Source of the DNA: Singulisphaera sp.
GTDB taxonomy: Bacteria; Planctomycetota; Planctomycetia; Isosphaerales; Isosphaeraceae
Assembly: GCA_027451445.1 (NCBI GenBank)
Contig: DAIDJG010000463.1
Location: forward strand, 1-64,000
Reading direction: 5' to 3'
Length of the DNA: 64,000 nt
Of this stretch, positions 1-8,531 are shown piece by piece. The notes below the pieces were generated by a model, which made no database searches, was not told the origin of the DNA, and saw nothing but the letters and a program-made list of their open reading frames with translations. Numbering within the stretch: the stretch's first letter is position 1; each line of letters begins with the position of its first letter. The translations under genes were made by a program, and so were the position numbers.

Positions 1-267
1 GTTGATCGTCCACAGGAACACAGAACCGTGAATCGAGCCAACCTCTGGGTTCGACCAGCGCAGCACAGGCTCTGGGTACCTCCGCATTGGCGGTGCGTCC
101 GTATCGTCGAATCGGATCGTGTAGGCGTCGGCTTCGCGCCGGGCGGCAGTGAGCGCGGTCTCGGCACGGGCTTTCTCATTCTCGGGATCGTCCGCCGGGG
201 CGGCCATGAGGTACGGGCCAGTTGAGAGGAGAACGCCCAATTGTCCCAGGAGTGCGCGGCGATTCAT
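1..267 (-). CDS. Paralog-array protein A (partial, C-terminus outside window)
   Basis: Reading from an ATG at 267 gives 89 codons that stay open to the window edge, so only the N-terminal part is present. It begins with a hydrophobic leader (MNRRALLGQLGVLLSTGPYL), consistent with export. The visible mature part carries the array family's first block: EADAYTIRFD, then PEPVLRWSNP and a FLW motif, as in the gene at 273-1133. The start lies 5 nt after the stop of that gene, so the two are probably co-transcribed. The family is not recognised and no function is assigned. Confidence 0.75.
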   Translation of the reverse strand, partial: MNRRALLGQLGVLLSTGPYLMAAPADDPENEKARAETALTAARREADAYTIRFDDTDAPPMRRYPEPVLRWSNPEVGSIHGSVFLWTIN

Positions 268-272
268 CGGTC

Positions 273-1133
273 TCAGGGCGCTTTTGCACCCTCCTCGGAA
301 CGGAATTGGAAGGTGGTGTGCGGCTCTCGGCGATCGATGACCTGGGCCCAGCGGATGTAGTCGGACGTCCAGACTTCCCGGTCCCGGTAGGTGAAGCGCA
401 AGGCCTGCATGCTGGTCATCCGCACCGGCGCGTATTGCCACTCGTATTTGCCCGCGCGCTTGCGGGCTTCGATCACGAGGAACGCTTCGGGATCCGTTCC
501 GGCCACGAACGCGAACAAGGCGCCGTCCATGATTTCATCCTGGGCCGCCGGATAGCGGTAAACCGGCTGCGTCAAAAGCCGCAAGTTCGTCGGTGTTGAG
601 TTTGGCTTGGCGGCGGTTGGCCGCTCCCTCTCGCTGGCGGAGAAGTTCGATGCCAGATCGCGCATTTGACGAAGACGCAGCCCTCGGTTTGCACTGGGCT
701 CTCCCGCGTCCTCAAACGACCGAAACTCGACACCGGGCCGGTCCGGCTCCCAAACGGTCTCGCCGTCGCGCTCGCCGATCAGGTGGGTCGTCACGAGGGA
801 CTGAAACTCGTTGGCCCGCTGCGTGAAGGGGTGATGCCATTTGTGAATGGAAGCGGCGACGGCGGGGCGACCTCGATCGGTCCAGAGGTAGAGGCTGCCG
901 TGGAGGGAACCGAGCAGTGGGTTTGACCAGCGCAGCACGGGCTCGGGTTCCCGTTTCAGCACGACGGCCCCCGGTGCGTCGAGCCGGAACGTATATGCGT
1001 CGGCCTCTTTTTGAGCGAAGGCCTGGAACGCCTCCGTACGCGCCTTCTCATCAACCGGTTCTTCGCCGTGCGCGGTGGAACCAGCAGTTACGATCGGAAG
1101 CACAACGACAAGAGTCCATGTTGGGCATTTCAT
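273..1133 (-). CDS. Paralog-array secreted protein B (unknown family)
   Basis: This 286-aa protein has a signal-peptide-like N-terminus (MKCPTWTLVVVLPIVTAGST, cleavage near AHG-EE). It shares ordered blocks with the genes at 1-267, 2335-3198, 3326-4207 and 4204-5106: EADAYTFRLD, PEPVLRWSNP, LYLWTDRGRP, an RLRQMRDLA helix, LRLL..PVYRY, then DGALFAF.AGTDPE and a C-terminal VW. No catalytic motif is evident. The start codon overlaps the stop of the caspase-like gene upstream by 4 nt (1130-1133, ATGA type), which implies translational coupling. The family is unrecognised; the leader and repeated aromatic blocks suggest a folded periplasmic or surface domain. Confidence 0.85.
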   Translation of the reverse strand: MKCPTWTLVVVLPIVTAGSTAHGEEPVDEKARTEAFQAFAQKEADAYTFRLDAPGAVVLKREPEPVLRWSNPLLGSLHGSLYLWTDRGRPAVAASIHKWHHPFTQRANEFQSLVTTHLIGERDGETVWEPDRPGVEFRSFEDAGEPSANRGLRLRQMRDLASNFSASERERPTAAKPNSTPTNLRLLTQPVYRYPAAQDEIMDGALFAFVAGTDPEAFLVIEARKRAGKYEWQYAPVRMTSMQALRFTYRDREVWTSDYIRWAQVIDRREPHTTFQFRSEEGAKAP

Positions 1134-2113
1134 GGCTTGGCGCCCTCGTGGGACGTCGCTTCGGTCTTGGGTCCGGCGGGAACGCCAACGCGAACCTGAG
1201 ACGCGAGTGCACCGTCGCGCGAGGGATCCACCGTTGGCTCCGGTCCTTTGCCTGCGGTTCCACCGAGTTCTTCGGGCAGGTAACGGTCCTGCACCTCGCT
1301 GCCGCGGCCGTCGCCGTTGTCGTCGAGCTTGGCGTGCTCGGTCGCGAGCAGCTCGTCGTCGACGTAGCGCTGCATAACGTTGGAGACCACGGCCAGATAG
1401 AGTTCAAGAACCGAAATCGACCCGTCCTTGTCACGGTCGATACCCTCCGGAGGCGCAGCGACGACGTCGGCGAGTGCGATGGGGAAAAGCGTCTCGTTGA
1501 CCTCCTGGTCGGCCTCCGTCGCGGTGATGACGATTCGGCCCGGCGCTGCGAGGGGCCTGAGGAAGAAGCCGCTCGCCGAGGTCGTGACAAAGAACACTTG
1601 CTCGCGCGCCTCGAGGCCTTCGAAGAGTTTGGCGAATCCGCGGTCGTCGATGTCCGGTCCGGGAAGGTTCAGGTAGGCACGCCGGCCGTCGAGGTGCCCG
1701 TGACCGACGACGATTACCCAGAGTGTGTCGTTTGGCCCTAATCGCTTCCTTAGCTCGGCGACATCCGCCTCGATCCCCTCGCGGGTTGACAATCCGCGCG
1801 AGCTCGCGAGCGCCGGTCCGTCCCCGTCCTTGCTGGCCTCGCCGAAGCGCACCAGGACATCGCCGGCCCCGAAGCCATACCGTTCCGTAAGTGCTTTGTG
1901 CAGCTTTTCTACGATCTCCGCGTAGGCCTTGCGATGGGCCTCGTCCCCTGGGAGTCCCCCGATAATGAAGGCGCGGCGAGCACCCGCTTGCGTGGTCGCT
2001 TGCGATTCGCCACCGACAAGAGGACCGCAGAAGATCAGCGCAAAAGCACAAGCGAGAACGCCGATTCTCTGATGAAATGAAGCGAGCGGAAACTCTTGGG
2101 CGCGGTCTATCAT
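1130..2113 (-). CDS. Exported caspase-like (C13/C14-type fold) protein with EF-hand, catalytic Cys replaced
   Basis: This 327-aa protein has a leader with a hydrophobic core at residues about 18-31 (GVLACAFALIFCG). Residues 46-200 resemble a caspase-like p20 domain. A beta strand leads into GHGH at 137-140, with the presumed catalytic His at 138, followed by LNLPGPD. At the position where DxCxSG is expected it reads TTSASG (177-182), so Ser179 stands in for the nucleophilic Cys. A consensus EF-hand loop follows at 226-237 (D226, D228, D230, G231, I233, E237), and a partial second one (DDNGDGRG) near 264-271. It sits inside the array operon and overlaps the next gene by 4 nt. From memory, related planctomycete/proteobacterial proteins share the TEH..LDDNGDG tail; whether they also lack Cys was not checked. 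It may be inactive or use Ser. Confidence 0.75.
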   Translation of the reverse strand: MIDRAQEFPLASFHQRIGVLACAFALIFCGPLVGGESQATTQAGARRAFIIGGLPGDEAHRKAYAEIVEKLHKALTERYGFGAGDVLVRFGEASKDGDGPALASSRGLSTREGIEADVAELRKRLGPNDTLWVIVVGHGHLDGRRAYLNLPGPDIDDRGFAKLFEGLEAREQVFFVTTSASGFFLRPLAAPGRIVITATEADQEVNETLFPIALADVVAAPPEGIDRDKDGSISVLELYLAVVSNVMQRYVDDELLATEHAKLDDNGDGRGSEVQDRYLPEELGGTAGKGPEPTVDPSRDGALASQVRVGVPAGPKTEATSHEGAKP

Positions 2114-2334
2114 AACTTGTTCTCGTTTGAAATGAGGGGAAGATTCCGCATTCGGCGCATGGTGGATGCCTTCACTTGCTGTGGACGAGCCGGCTGGTCA
2201 TCCAACACGGGTACCGGGTCCGTGCATGATCACCGGGATGATTGGTACGTCGAAGTCATGACCACGCCCACGAAGCTATTTCCAACGGACCTTGGCGCCT
2301 GTGCACACGGCCGCTCGGCTGCGGCCCGAGTGCC

Positions 2335-3198
2335 TCAACGCGCACCTTCGTTGTACGACTCGGGAACGAAACGGTCTTGATAGAAGCGGAACCGGTGCTT
2401 CTCGTCGTAGTTGAACGTATTAAGCGGACCGCGAATCGATGTCCAGACTTCCTGGTTCTTGTGGTTGAGCCATAGGCTCATATCCGAAAACCTGGCCGCA
2501 CCGAAGACCCAACGAATACCCGCTCCGGTCTTTCGTGCCTCCAGATCGAGAATGATCTCGGGGTCGGTCCCTGCGTCGGAGACGAGCGCGAACAGCGCGC
2601 CATCGATCACATCGGGATCGCTGCTCTCGAAACGATAGAGCGGCTGGGGAAGGAGGCGAAGCGTCCAGCTCTCCCCGGAGTCGCCGCGGCTGCGACCGGA
2701 GAACTCCCGCGCCAGGGTCCGCATCTGCGCCAGTCGTTTTGAGGCCGAGTCCGCCGGTTCCGGAGCGCCTTCCGCAACCTTCAGTTCGACGCCGGCCGCC
2801 TGAGGCGTCCATTGGTTCACTGAGTCGCGCGTCACGGTGAGCACCGACAGCGACAAAGAGTGGAGCTCATGACACACGCAACGACTTTGGTTTTCCGCCG
2901 GATGCGAGAAGATGCTGCCGACGACATCCGGCCTTCCCCGATACGTCCAGACGTAAACCTCGCCAACCTGGCCTCCGACGCGCGTGGGGTTCGTCCAGCG
3001 ATAGATCGGCTCCGGGCGCAGCACCAGCTTCTGCTGACGCCCCGAATCGCGATAAAAGGTGAAGGAGGCCGCGTCCTCTGTGTGCTGCTTCAAGAGACGC
3101 TCGCTCTTCGACTCCGCAGCGGAAGCCGCCGTGCCGTGGTTCTGTGACGGAAGTGCGAGCGCCATGAGCAAGGCCGTCGCAATGTTCATCTTGAGCAC
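2335..3198 (-). CDS. Paralog-array secreted protein C (unknown family)
   Basis: This 287-aa protein has a leader (MLKMNIATALLMALALPSQ); an alternative ATG three codons in would also keep it. It carries the array blocks PEPIYRWTNP, VYVWTYRGRPDVV, H.LHSLS, RLAQMRTLAREFSG, LRLLPQPLYRFE, DVIDGALFAL, GTDPEIIL.LEAR and EVWTS. It differs from its neighbours by a CVCH insertion near residue 108 and a Tyr/Phe-rich C-terminus (RFRFYQDRF). It lies 221 bp upstream of the caspase-like gene and 127 bp downstream of the next paralog. The duplicates have diverged widely, which points to an old duplication. Function unknown. Confidence 0.85.
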   Translation of the reverse strand: MLKMNIATALLMALALPSQNHGTAASAAESKSERLLKQHTEDAASFTFYRDSGRQQKLVLRPEPIYRWTNPTRVGGQVGEVYVWTYRGRPDVVGSIFSHPAENQSRCVCHELHSLSLSVLTVTRDSVNQWTPQAAGVELKVAEGAPEPADSASKRLAQMRTLAREFSGRSRGDSGESWTLRLLPQPLYRFESSDPDVIDGALFALVSDAGTDPEIILDLEARKTGAGIRWVFGAARFSDMSLWLNHKNQEVWTSIRGPLNTFNYDEKHRFRFYQDRFVPESYNEGAR

Positions 3199-3325
3199 AC
3201 CTTCAAAGGCTCACTGGAAGAATATGAACGCCTGCGTAAATGGGCTAAACAACAAGACGGCTGACTTCGATGATTGCCAGCACGCGCGCGTTTTCAACGA
3301 AATTCTTCGGAATCTGGGTCCTTTG

Positions 3326-4207
3326 TCACTCGAAGTCTGCGGGCGTGTCGGTCGGCTTGCGCTGGACGGTCGTGCTGTAATAAATGTCACGTGGGCCACC
3401 GAGCTCGTTGGGGCCCTCGAATACGACGCGACCCTTGTGCTCGACGATCAGTCGGAGGTCGGTAAATCGGGCCGCGCCGTACTCCCAACGAGCTTCCTTA
3501 CCCTCGCCTCGGCAATCGAGAACCAGGAATGCTTCGGGGTCGGTGCCCTGGGCCAGTGCGAACAGGGCGCCGTCACGACTCGGACCGTTTGTGCCTTCAA
3601 ATCGGTAGAGCGGCGTGTTCAGCGGCCGAAGGGGCCATTTCGAATTCTTGTCATCGATCGTGTGTGCGGAAAACTCTCTGACGATCGCTTGCATCTGTCG
3701 GAGCCTTGCCGCTGGTGTTTCGGCGGGAGAAGGACTCTCTGGGACCGGCTTGAACGTAAGGCCCGGGACTGACGGATTCCACACGTCGTTGTTCCGCCAT
3801 ATGGCCCGGAGCGGATCGCTCGTGAACGAATGACTTTCGTGAACGATAAAGCGATCGCCGTCCGGGAGTTTGAATGTGAAAAACGTGATGGCGGCAACTG
3901 GCCGGCCTTCGCGAATCCAGAGATAAAGCGCCCCATCGTCGCCGCCCCGGACCGGCTGCCACCAGCGCAGAACAGGATCGGGAAGCCTCTTCGCGATCGA
4001 TCCGGCCTGGGCGTCCTTCCCGACGTGGAGGACGTATTCGTTTGCATGGCGCTCGAATAACGGGACCCACTTTCCCTTCTCGTTCTTGGGCGTCTGACGT
4101 GCCGATGTTGATCCGGGACTTGCGGGCTCTTGGCCCACCGCGGCGAATGTAATCGTGAGCCCAAGCGTCGCGGTTAGCAAGGGATTGAATGACTCCGTCT
4201 TCTTCAT
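3326..4207 (-). CDS. Paralog-array secreted protein D (unknown family)
   Basis: This 293-aa protein has a leader (MKKTESFNPLLTATLGLTIT, cleavage near AVG-QE). It is the most divergent member visible: LPDPVLRWWQP replaces PEPVLRWxNP, and SRDGALFALAQGTDPE replaces the DVIDGALFA block. The remaining order is kept: LYLWIREGRPVA, H.SHSFTSDPL, RLRQMQAIVREFS, LRPL.TPLYRFE, W.YGAARFTDL. Its start overlaps the stop of the upstream gene by 4 nt (4204-4207), the same coupling geometry as at 1130-1133. Function unknown. Confidence 0.85.
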   Translation of the reverse strand: MKKTESFNPLLTATLGLTITFAAVGQEPASPGSTSARQTPKNEKGKWVPLFERHANEYVLHVGKDAQAGSIAKRLPDPVLRWWQPVRGGDDGALYLWIREGRPVAAITFFTFKLPDGDRFIVHESHSFTSDPLRAIWRNNDVWNPSVPGLTFKPVPESPSPAETPAARLRQMQAIVREFSAHTIDDKNSKWPLRPLNTPLYRFEGTNGPSRDGALFALAQGTDPEAFLVLDCRGEGKEARWEYGAARFTDLRLIVEHKGRVVFEGPNELGGPRDIYYSTTVQRKPTDTPADFE

Positions 4208-5106
4208 CGCGTGCCATCCTCTTGTGACGAGTCCTTTTCAATTGGCGGCCGAGGGGCAGGGATCGTCAGCGACGGTTTGTCGGGCATAGACGCCTCGGAG
4301 TTCCACGGGACTTGCCAGACCGTTTGGCCTTTGTGATCGACGCGTAAGTTGACCATCGACATCCGGGCGATTCCGTAGTGCCAGGTGACTTTTCCGTCGG
4401 CGGGCTTTGCCTCGAAAAGAAGCAAGACTTCCGGGTCGGTTGTCTGAACAAACGCAAATAGCGCCCCGTCGATCAGGTCACTCCGTTGAGTCTCGTAGCG
4501 ATAGAGCTCCTTTGTGAGCAAACGCAATTCGGTCGGGTCCTTCTTGAAGTCGATGAACGCTCTAAGCTGGGCGGCCAACAGACGCATCTGTCGCAGCCGC
4601 GCGCTCGCCGAAGCGGCCGGCGCGGGTGCATCCGGAAAGGGGGTGAGCGTGATACCGGGCGTCCTGGGGAACCAGACTTCCTGCCCCTCTCGGGTCGCTC
4701 TTAGAGGGCTGAACGCGACGGATTGGAATTCGTGATCCTCGGCTAGGACGCCTTCACGCCGGTACTGATAGAACGACGCGACCACTTCCGGTCGCCCGTC
4801 TGCGACCCAGAGAAAAACCGCGCCGTCGTTGGTCTTTCGCAACGGGTTCGTCCAGTGCAGAACGGGCTCCGGTTTGAGCGCAAGGGGACGCGGCGGATTG
4901 CCGTCCAGAGTCATCCGGTATTCGGCCGCTTCGCGTTTCATCTCGTCGAGTTGCCTCGAGCCCTTTTCGGCGCCGGTGCTGCCGTCCGTTGCCGGTTTCG
5001 GCTCCTGGCAGTAGACGAGCGCTCCCGAACGCGGCGCGACGGAGATAAAGAACACCCCCAACACCGCAATCACGCCACCCCGCTTTATCCATCGTGGAAT
5101 CAGCAT
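4204..5106 (-). CDS. Paralog-array secreted protein E (unknown family), first gene of the operon
   Basis: The frame is open further upstream, but the ATG at 5106 is preferred. It has GAGG about 5 nt upstream and begins a leader (MLIPRWIKRGGVIAVLGVFF), giving 300 aa. The array blocks are KPEPVLHWTNP, VFLWVADGRPEVVASFY, HEFQSVAFSPLRATR, PGITL, PAASASARLRQMRLLA, LRLLTKELYRYE, DLIDGALFAFVQTTDPEVLLLFEAK, W.YGIARMSMVNLRVDHKG and TVWQVPW. The tail is Pro-rich and charged. It opens the minus-strand run that extends past position 1. No known domain is recognised. Confidence 0.85.
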   Translation of the reverse strand: MLIPRWIKRGGVIAVLGVFFISVAPRSGALVYCQEPKPATDGSTGAEKGSRQLDEMKREAAEYRMTLDGNPPRPLALKPEPVLHWTNPLRKTNDGAVFLWVADGRPEVVASFYQYRREGVLAEDHEFQSVAFSPLRATREGQEVWFPRTPGITLTPFPDAPAPAASASARLRQMRLLAAQLRAFIDFKKDPTELRLLTKELYRYETQRSDLIDGALFAFVQTTDPEVLLLFEAKPADGKVTWHYGIARMSMVNLRVDHKGQTVWQVPWNSEASMPDKPSLTIPAPRPPIEKDSSQEDGTR

Positions 5107-5577
5107 GCGAACCTCACTCGTGCAAGGGCCTCGCGGATTGGGAATAGATTGACCTGAAGGGCGAAAGGTCACGACCGGATGTCCGAAAGAATACAAATCG
5201 TACAATGAAACTCGAATCAAAGTGAAGGAAGCCGTCCGGTTTGCGACATTCACGACCGACCGACGGGGCCAGCGTCATTACACTTCTCTTTGGGTGCACC
5301 CGAAATCTTTCTTTCGCCTGTCGTTTCTCGCCAGAACGCATGGATGGAGGATCCGTATATCGAGCCAATCATCGCTGTCTCGAATTCGGCCAGGTGGGAG
5401 TCCGGTTGCCTGAGCGTCTCTTAGAGGCGCGTGAATGCAGGTCCGAACGGCGATACCCGAGCAATGGAATACCCCCGCGTGGTCGCCGCGAGGTTGACTT
5501 TCGCGAGCGGGGTGGTGTCTCATGTCCTGCCTAGAGACGACCGCAACCCTCAATGGAAAACCGGCCCGGGAGGACCG
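5107..5577. other. Divergent intergenic region without a supported gene
   Basis: These 471 bp separate the array operon (minus) from the SpeE-like gene (plus), so promoters for both should lie here. On the minus strand TTGATT is followed after about 19 bp by TGTATT (5185-5220), a weak sigma-70-like pair. The open frames present lack a leader or recognisable motif. I see no RNA gene or repeat. Confidence 0.4.
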
Positions 5578-7845
5578 ATGGCGGACGAAGCGTCCCAAGC
5601 GACTGCTCCGGACTCGATCATAGACCCCATTTCCAAGGATCCGCCGCGCCACGGTCATCTCGATCTGTTGATCATAAGCTTCGCTCTCCTCTTCTTCGAA
5701 CTCGCCTGCATACGCTGGTTCGGCAGCACGGTCGTTTATTTGACGTTCTTTACCAATTTTGTCCTGATGGCGTGCATTCTCGGAATGTCGGTCGGATGCC
5801 TGGCGGCGGGACGCAGGAGAGATTTCGCCGGAGCCGTAATTCCGCTCACGCTTGTATCGGTCTTCCTGGCGTTCCGCTTACTTCGTGCATTCCTGTTCGA
5901 TCACATGTCGATCAATGTTGGGGATCAGTCGAGTCCGCAGCAGGTCTACTTCGGTACCGAAGGGGGGCGAGGCGGGTTCTTGACCGGCGATTTGCCAATC
6001 GAGGTGGTCGCCGGCGGCTGTTTCGCGATGATCACGCTCGTTTTCGTCGGCTTAGGTCAGGTGCTCGGCCGCGCGTTCAACGCGGTTCCAAATCGAGTGG
6101 CGGCGTACACCTGGAACATCTTGGGGAGCCTTGGCGGAATCTTGGCATTTGGCGTCGCGTCGTATTTCCGCACGTCGCCGCAACTCTGGTTCGCGTTGGG
6201 GCTCGCGCCGATCATCTGGTTCGTTCGGCCTTGGTATTGGAAACTGGTTCAGGCGGCTGTACTTGTTTTCGTCCTTGTGCTGATCGGCCGCACGACGGCG
6301 CTGGACGAGGGGCGGGGACGGGAAGTGATCTGGTCCCCGTATTACAAGGTCGTTTATCACTCAGATTCGGGCACGATCGATACCAACAATATCGGGCACC
6401 AGGCAATGGTTGTGCTCGAAAACGGGGGCGCCGCGTATGAACTGCCGTACCTGCTCAACCGGGACGCTGGTGGCAAACATTGGGACGACCTTTTGATCGT
6501 GGGAGCCGGCTCCGGCAACGATGTCCAGGCTGCGCTCCTACAGGGCGCCAAACGCGTCGATGCGGTCGAGATCGACCCCGTGTTGAACGAACTCGGGCGT
6601 GCCCACCATCCCGAGCATCCCTACGACGACTCGCGCGTTCACGTTCATCTCGACGACGGCCGGAGCTTCGTGCGAAACACGAGTCGCCGCTACGACGCCG
6701 CGGTCTATGCGCTCGTGGACTCGCTCGTCTTGCACTCCGGTTACTCAAGCCTGCGCCTGGAAAGCTTCCTGTTTACGGAGCAGGCGTTTGCCGACGTGCG
6801 CGACAAGCTCAAGCCAGACGGAGTTTTCATCGTCTACAACTATTTCCGGCAAGGCTGGGTGATCAGCCGGATCGCGGCGATGGCCGAGCGAGCGTTCGGC
6901 ACCCGTCCGATCGTGATCTCGTTGCCGTATCGCGCGAAGATCACGCCGGGCCAGAATCAGGCCGGCGCGATCACTCTGCTCATGGTCGGTAAGGACGACG
7001 CGGCGCTCGCTCCGATACGCGCCCGCCTCGAGCGCGAAAACTTCTGGCTGCATGTTAGCCCCAAATACAACGCGGGAGTGAACGCCTTTGGTACTGAGCG
7101 GCCCAAGGTTGCGGGCACAAGTCCGGAACATTGGCGCAAGATTGGCCTGTCCAAGGTCGAGGGCGAGAGTGGGACGAGGGTTCCGACCGATAATTGGCCG
7201 TTCCTTTACCTGCGCGGGCGGATCATCCCCTGGCTCAACGTGCGCGGCATGCTGATCGTCGTGGTGATCTCACTTCTCGTACTGCGCCTATTCGCCCCAT
7301 CGCGGACGTTTCGGCCCAATGGGCAGATGTTTTTTCTCGGCGCTGGCTTCATGTTGCTGGAGACCAAGGGCGTGGTCCATCTGGCGCTTTTGTTCGGTTC
7401 GACTTGGGTGGTGAACTCGATCGTCTTTTTCGCGATCCTGGTGATGATCCTGCTGAGTAATCTTTACGTGCTCGCGGTTCGTCCCAGGCGGCTTGGACCC
7501 TATTACGCGTTGCTGATCGCGGGCCTGCTGATCAATATCGCCGTGCCGATGACTCGCTTCCTCGCCTTGCCAGGGGCCGCGAAGGTGGTCGTCTCGTGCG
7601 CCGTGGTGTTCGTCCCGATTTTTTTCGCGGGCGTGGTTTTCGCCACGTCATTTCGCGACAGTGCGCGCCCGGACCTGGACCTCGGTTCCAATATCGCGGG
7701 CGTGATCCTTGGTGGGTTGAGCGAGTATTTTTCGCTTGTCGTCGGATTCAACGGGCTTGTTGTCCTGGCGATCGTTTACTACGTTCTGTCCGCCGTTCTG
7801 GGCTCGCGGCAGCGGGGCAAGCCGCTTCCCACGGTCCCGGCCTGA
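5578..7845 (+). CDS. Membrane-embedded spermidine-synthase-like SAM-binding protein
   Basis: The frame opens earlier, but the ATG at 5578 follows GGGAGG at short spacing and begins a soluble N-terminal stretch before the first TM helix, giving 755 aa. The order is an N-terminal bundle of about six to seven TM helices, then a soluble SpeE-type Rossmann domain with the SAM-binding VGAGSGNDVQ near residue 308, VEIDPVLNELG and the LDDGRSFV segment, then about seven more TM helices. The catalytic domain resembles aminopropyltransferases, but a fused membrane version is usually of unknown substrate, so polyamine synthesis is not claimed. It stands alone, divergent from the array operon. The fold is well supported, the reaction is not. 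Confidence 0.8.
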   Translation: MADEASQATAPDSIIDPISKDPPRHGHLDLLIISFALLFFELACIRWFGSTVVYLTFFTNFVLMACILGMSVGCLAAGRRRDFAGAVIPLTLVSVFLAFRLLRAFLFDHMSINVGDQSSPQQVYFGTEGGRGGFLTGDLPIEVVAGGCFAMITLVFVGLGQVLGRAFNAVPNRVAAYTWNILGSLGGILAFGVASYFRTSPQLWFALGLAPIIWFVRPWYWKLVQAAVLVFVLVLIGRTTALDEGRGREVIWSPYYKVVYHSDSGTIDTNNIGHQAMVVLENGGAAYELPYLLNRDAGGKHWDDLLIVGAGSGNDVQAALLQGAKRVDAVEIDPVLNELGRAHHPEHPYDDSRVHVHLDDGRSFVRNTSRRYDAAVYALVDSLVLHSGYSSLRLESFLFTEQAFADVRDKLKPDGVFIVYNYFRQGWVISRIAAMAERAFGTRPIVISLPYRAKITPGQNQAGAITLLMVGKDDAALAPIRARLERENFWLHVSPKYNAGVNAFGTERPKVAGTSPEHWRKIGLSKVEGESGTRVPTDNWPFLYLRGRIIPWLNVRGMLIVVVISLLVLRLFAPSRTFRPNGQMFFLGAGFMLLETKGVVHLALLFGSTWVVNSIVFFAILVMILLSNLYVLAVRPRRLGPYYALLIAGLLINIAVPMTRFLALPGAAKVVVSCAVVFVPIFFAGVVFATSFRDSARPDLDLGSNIAGVILGGLSEYFSLVVGFNGLVVLAIVYYVLSAVLGSRQRGKPLPTVPA

Positions 7846-7951
7846 TTCCGTTTCGGATCTTGGGAATGCGTGGACGTCCCGTGGGCGCAAACCGATGTCG
7901 GGAATCGTCGGTCCCGCCTTGCGAACCGTGCGGAAGGGCGTCAAACTCTCA

Positions 7952-8124
7952 GAGTCTGCCCCAGAAGTCCCGCGAGCGTGGATATGGGGACTGGCTCCGG
8001 CCGTCTTCGGACGGTGCCTGTCCCCATTTTTCACGCCCGCTCCGCCGGAAAAGGGGGACAGGCACCTCGAAGACTCGGAGCCAGTCCCCCTTTTCCGGCT
8101 CCGCTCCACTTCCGGGACAGACTC
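7952..8124. mobile_element. MITE-like element, copy 1 (TIR plus 3-bp target duplication)
   Basis: A 173-bp non-coding element bounded by imperfect terminal inverted repeats GAGTCTGCCCC and GGGACAGACTC, flanked by TCA on both sides (7949-7951 and 8125-8127). Inside are two long complementary arms at 7986-8025 and 8053-8090 containing GGGGACTGGCTCCG...GGTGCCTGTCCCC and its reverse complement, so the transcript would fold into one long hairpin. A near-identical copy lies at 27518-27684. No transposase is encoded. A TNA duplication with ends starting GAG is reminiscent of the IS1031 subgroup of IS5, but that link is inference. Confidence 0.75.
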
Positions 8125-8186
8125 TCAACCTTGTACTACGTCCCCGCGACTCGAGCGGGTTGGTCTGACTGAGGACTGAGGTTTCC

Positions 8187-8468
8187 ATGATCGAGACACC
8201 GCAAGTACGTCCGGGGCTGGTGACGCACACAGAGCCGATGCCCCGGGTGATCGCCTACTTCTACAACTCCGCGCAGGGCAACCTCGCGATCCAGCTCTTG
8301 ACCTCAATGGGCATTCCGAACGATCGACTGGGTGTGACGCCTCCGGAGCGAATCGAAGGTGGTCAGGGGATGATTCTGTCGATCTCTTGCCCCGATGACA
8401 CGCAGATCGCCCAGGTGGAGAAACTTTGCCGGCAGTTCGGCGCGGAGATCCACCGGCAGCGTCGCTGA
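8187..8468 (+). CDS. Small conserved-looking protein, function unknown
   Basis: This 93-aa cytoplasmic-looking protein has GAGG 6 nt before the ATG. A second ATG at 8238 (MPRVIAYFYNSAQGN) would remove a poorly structured 17-residue N-terminus and is a possible alternative start. The core reads as alternating strand and helix: RVIAYFYN, AIQLLTSMGI, GMILSISCPD, and a helix ending in QFGAEIHR. This is a ferredoxin-like (beta-alpha-beta) pattern. No catalytic motif is visible. It lies between the MITE-like element and the DUF1080 gene. The ORF has coding-like character but no family is recognised. Confidence 0.6.
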   Translation: MIETPQVRPGLVTHTEPMPRVIAYFYNSAQGNLAIQLLTSMGIPNDRLGVTPPERIEGGQGMILSISCPDDTQIAQVEKLCRQFGAEIHRQRR

Positions 8469-8531
8469 TTCGCAAACGTGACGGCATCCCTCCTCTTCCT
8501 CGTCTACACACCCCCAAAGGACGACCGCTCC

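Noticed and set aside
917-1741. Long plus-strand frame opposite the array genes
   Set aside because: It is antisense to two well-supported minus-strand genes with leaders and shared blocks; its composition is Arg-rich and it has no motif.
5578-7845. SpeE-like protein counted as part of the polyamine pathway
   Set aside because: The membrane-fused form is of unknown substrate and lies 38 kb from the polyamine cluster; the fold alone does not show the reaction.
7846-8186. Open frames through the MITE-like element on both strands
   Set aside because: They arise from the GC-rich inverted arms; composition is Arg/Pro/Ser-rich and the same frames recur in copy 2, as expected for non-coding repeats.
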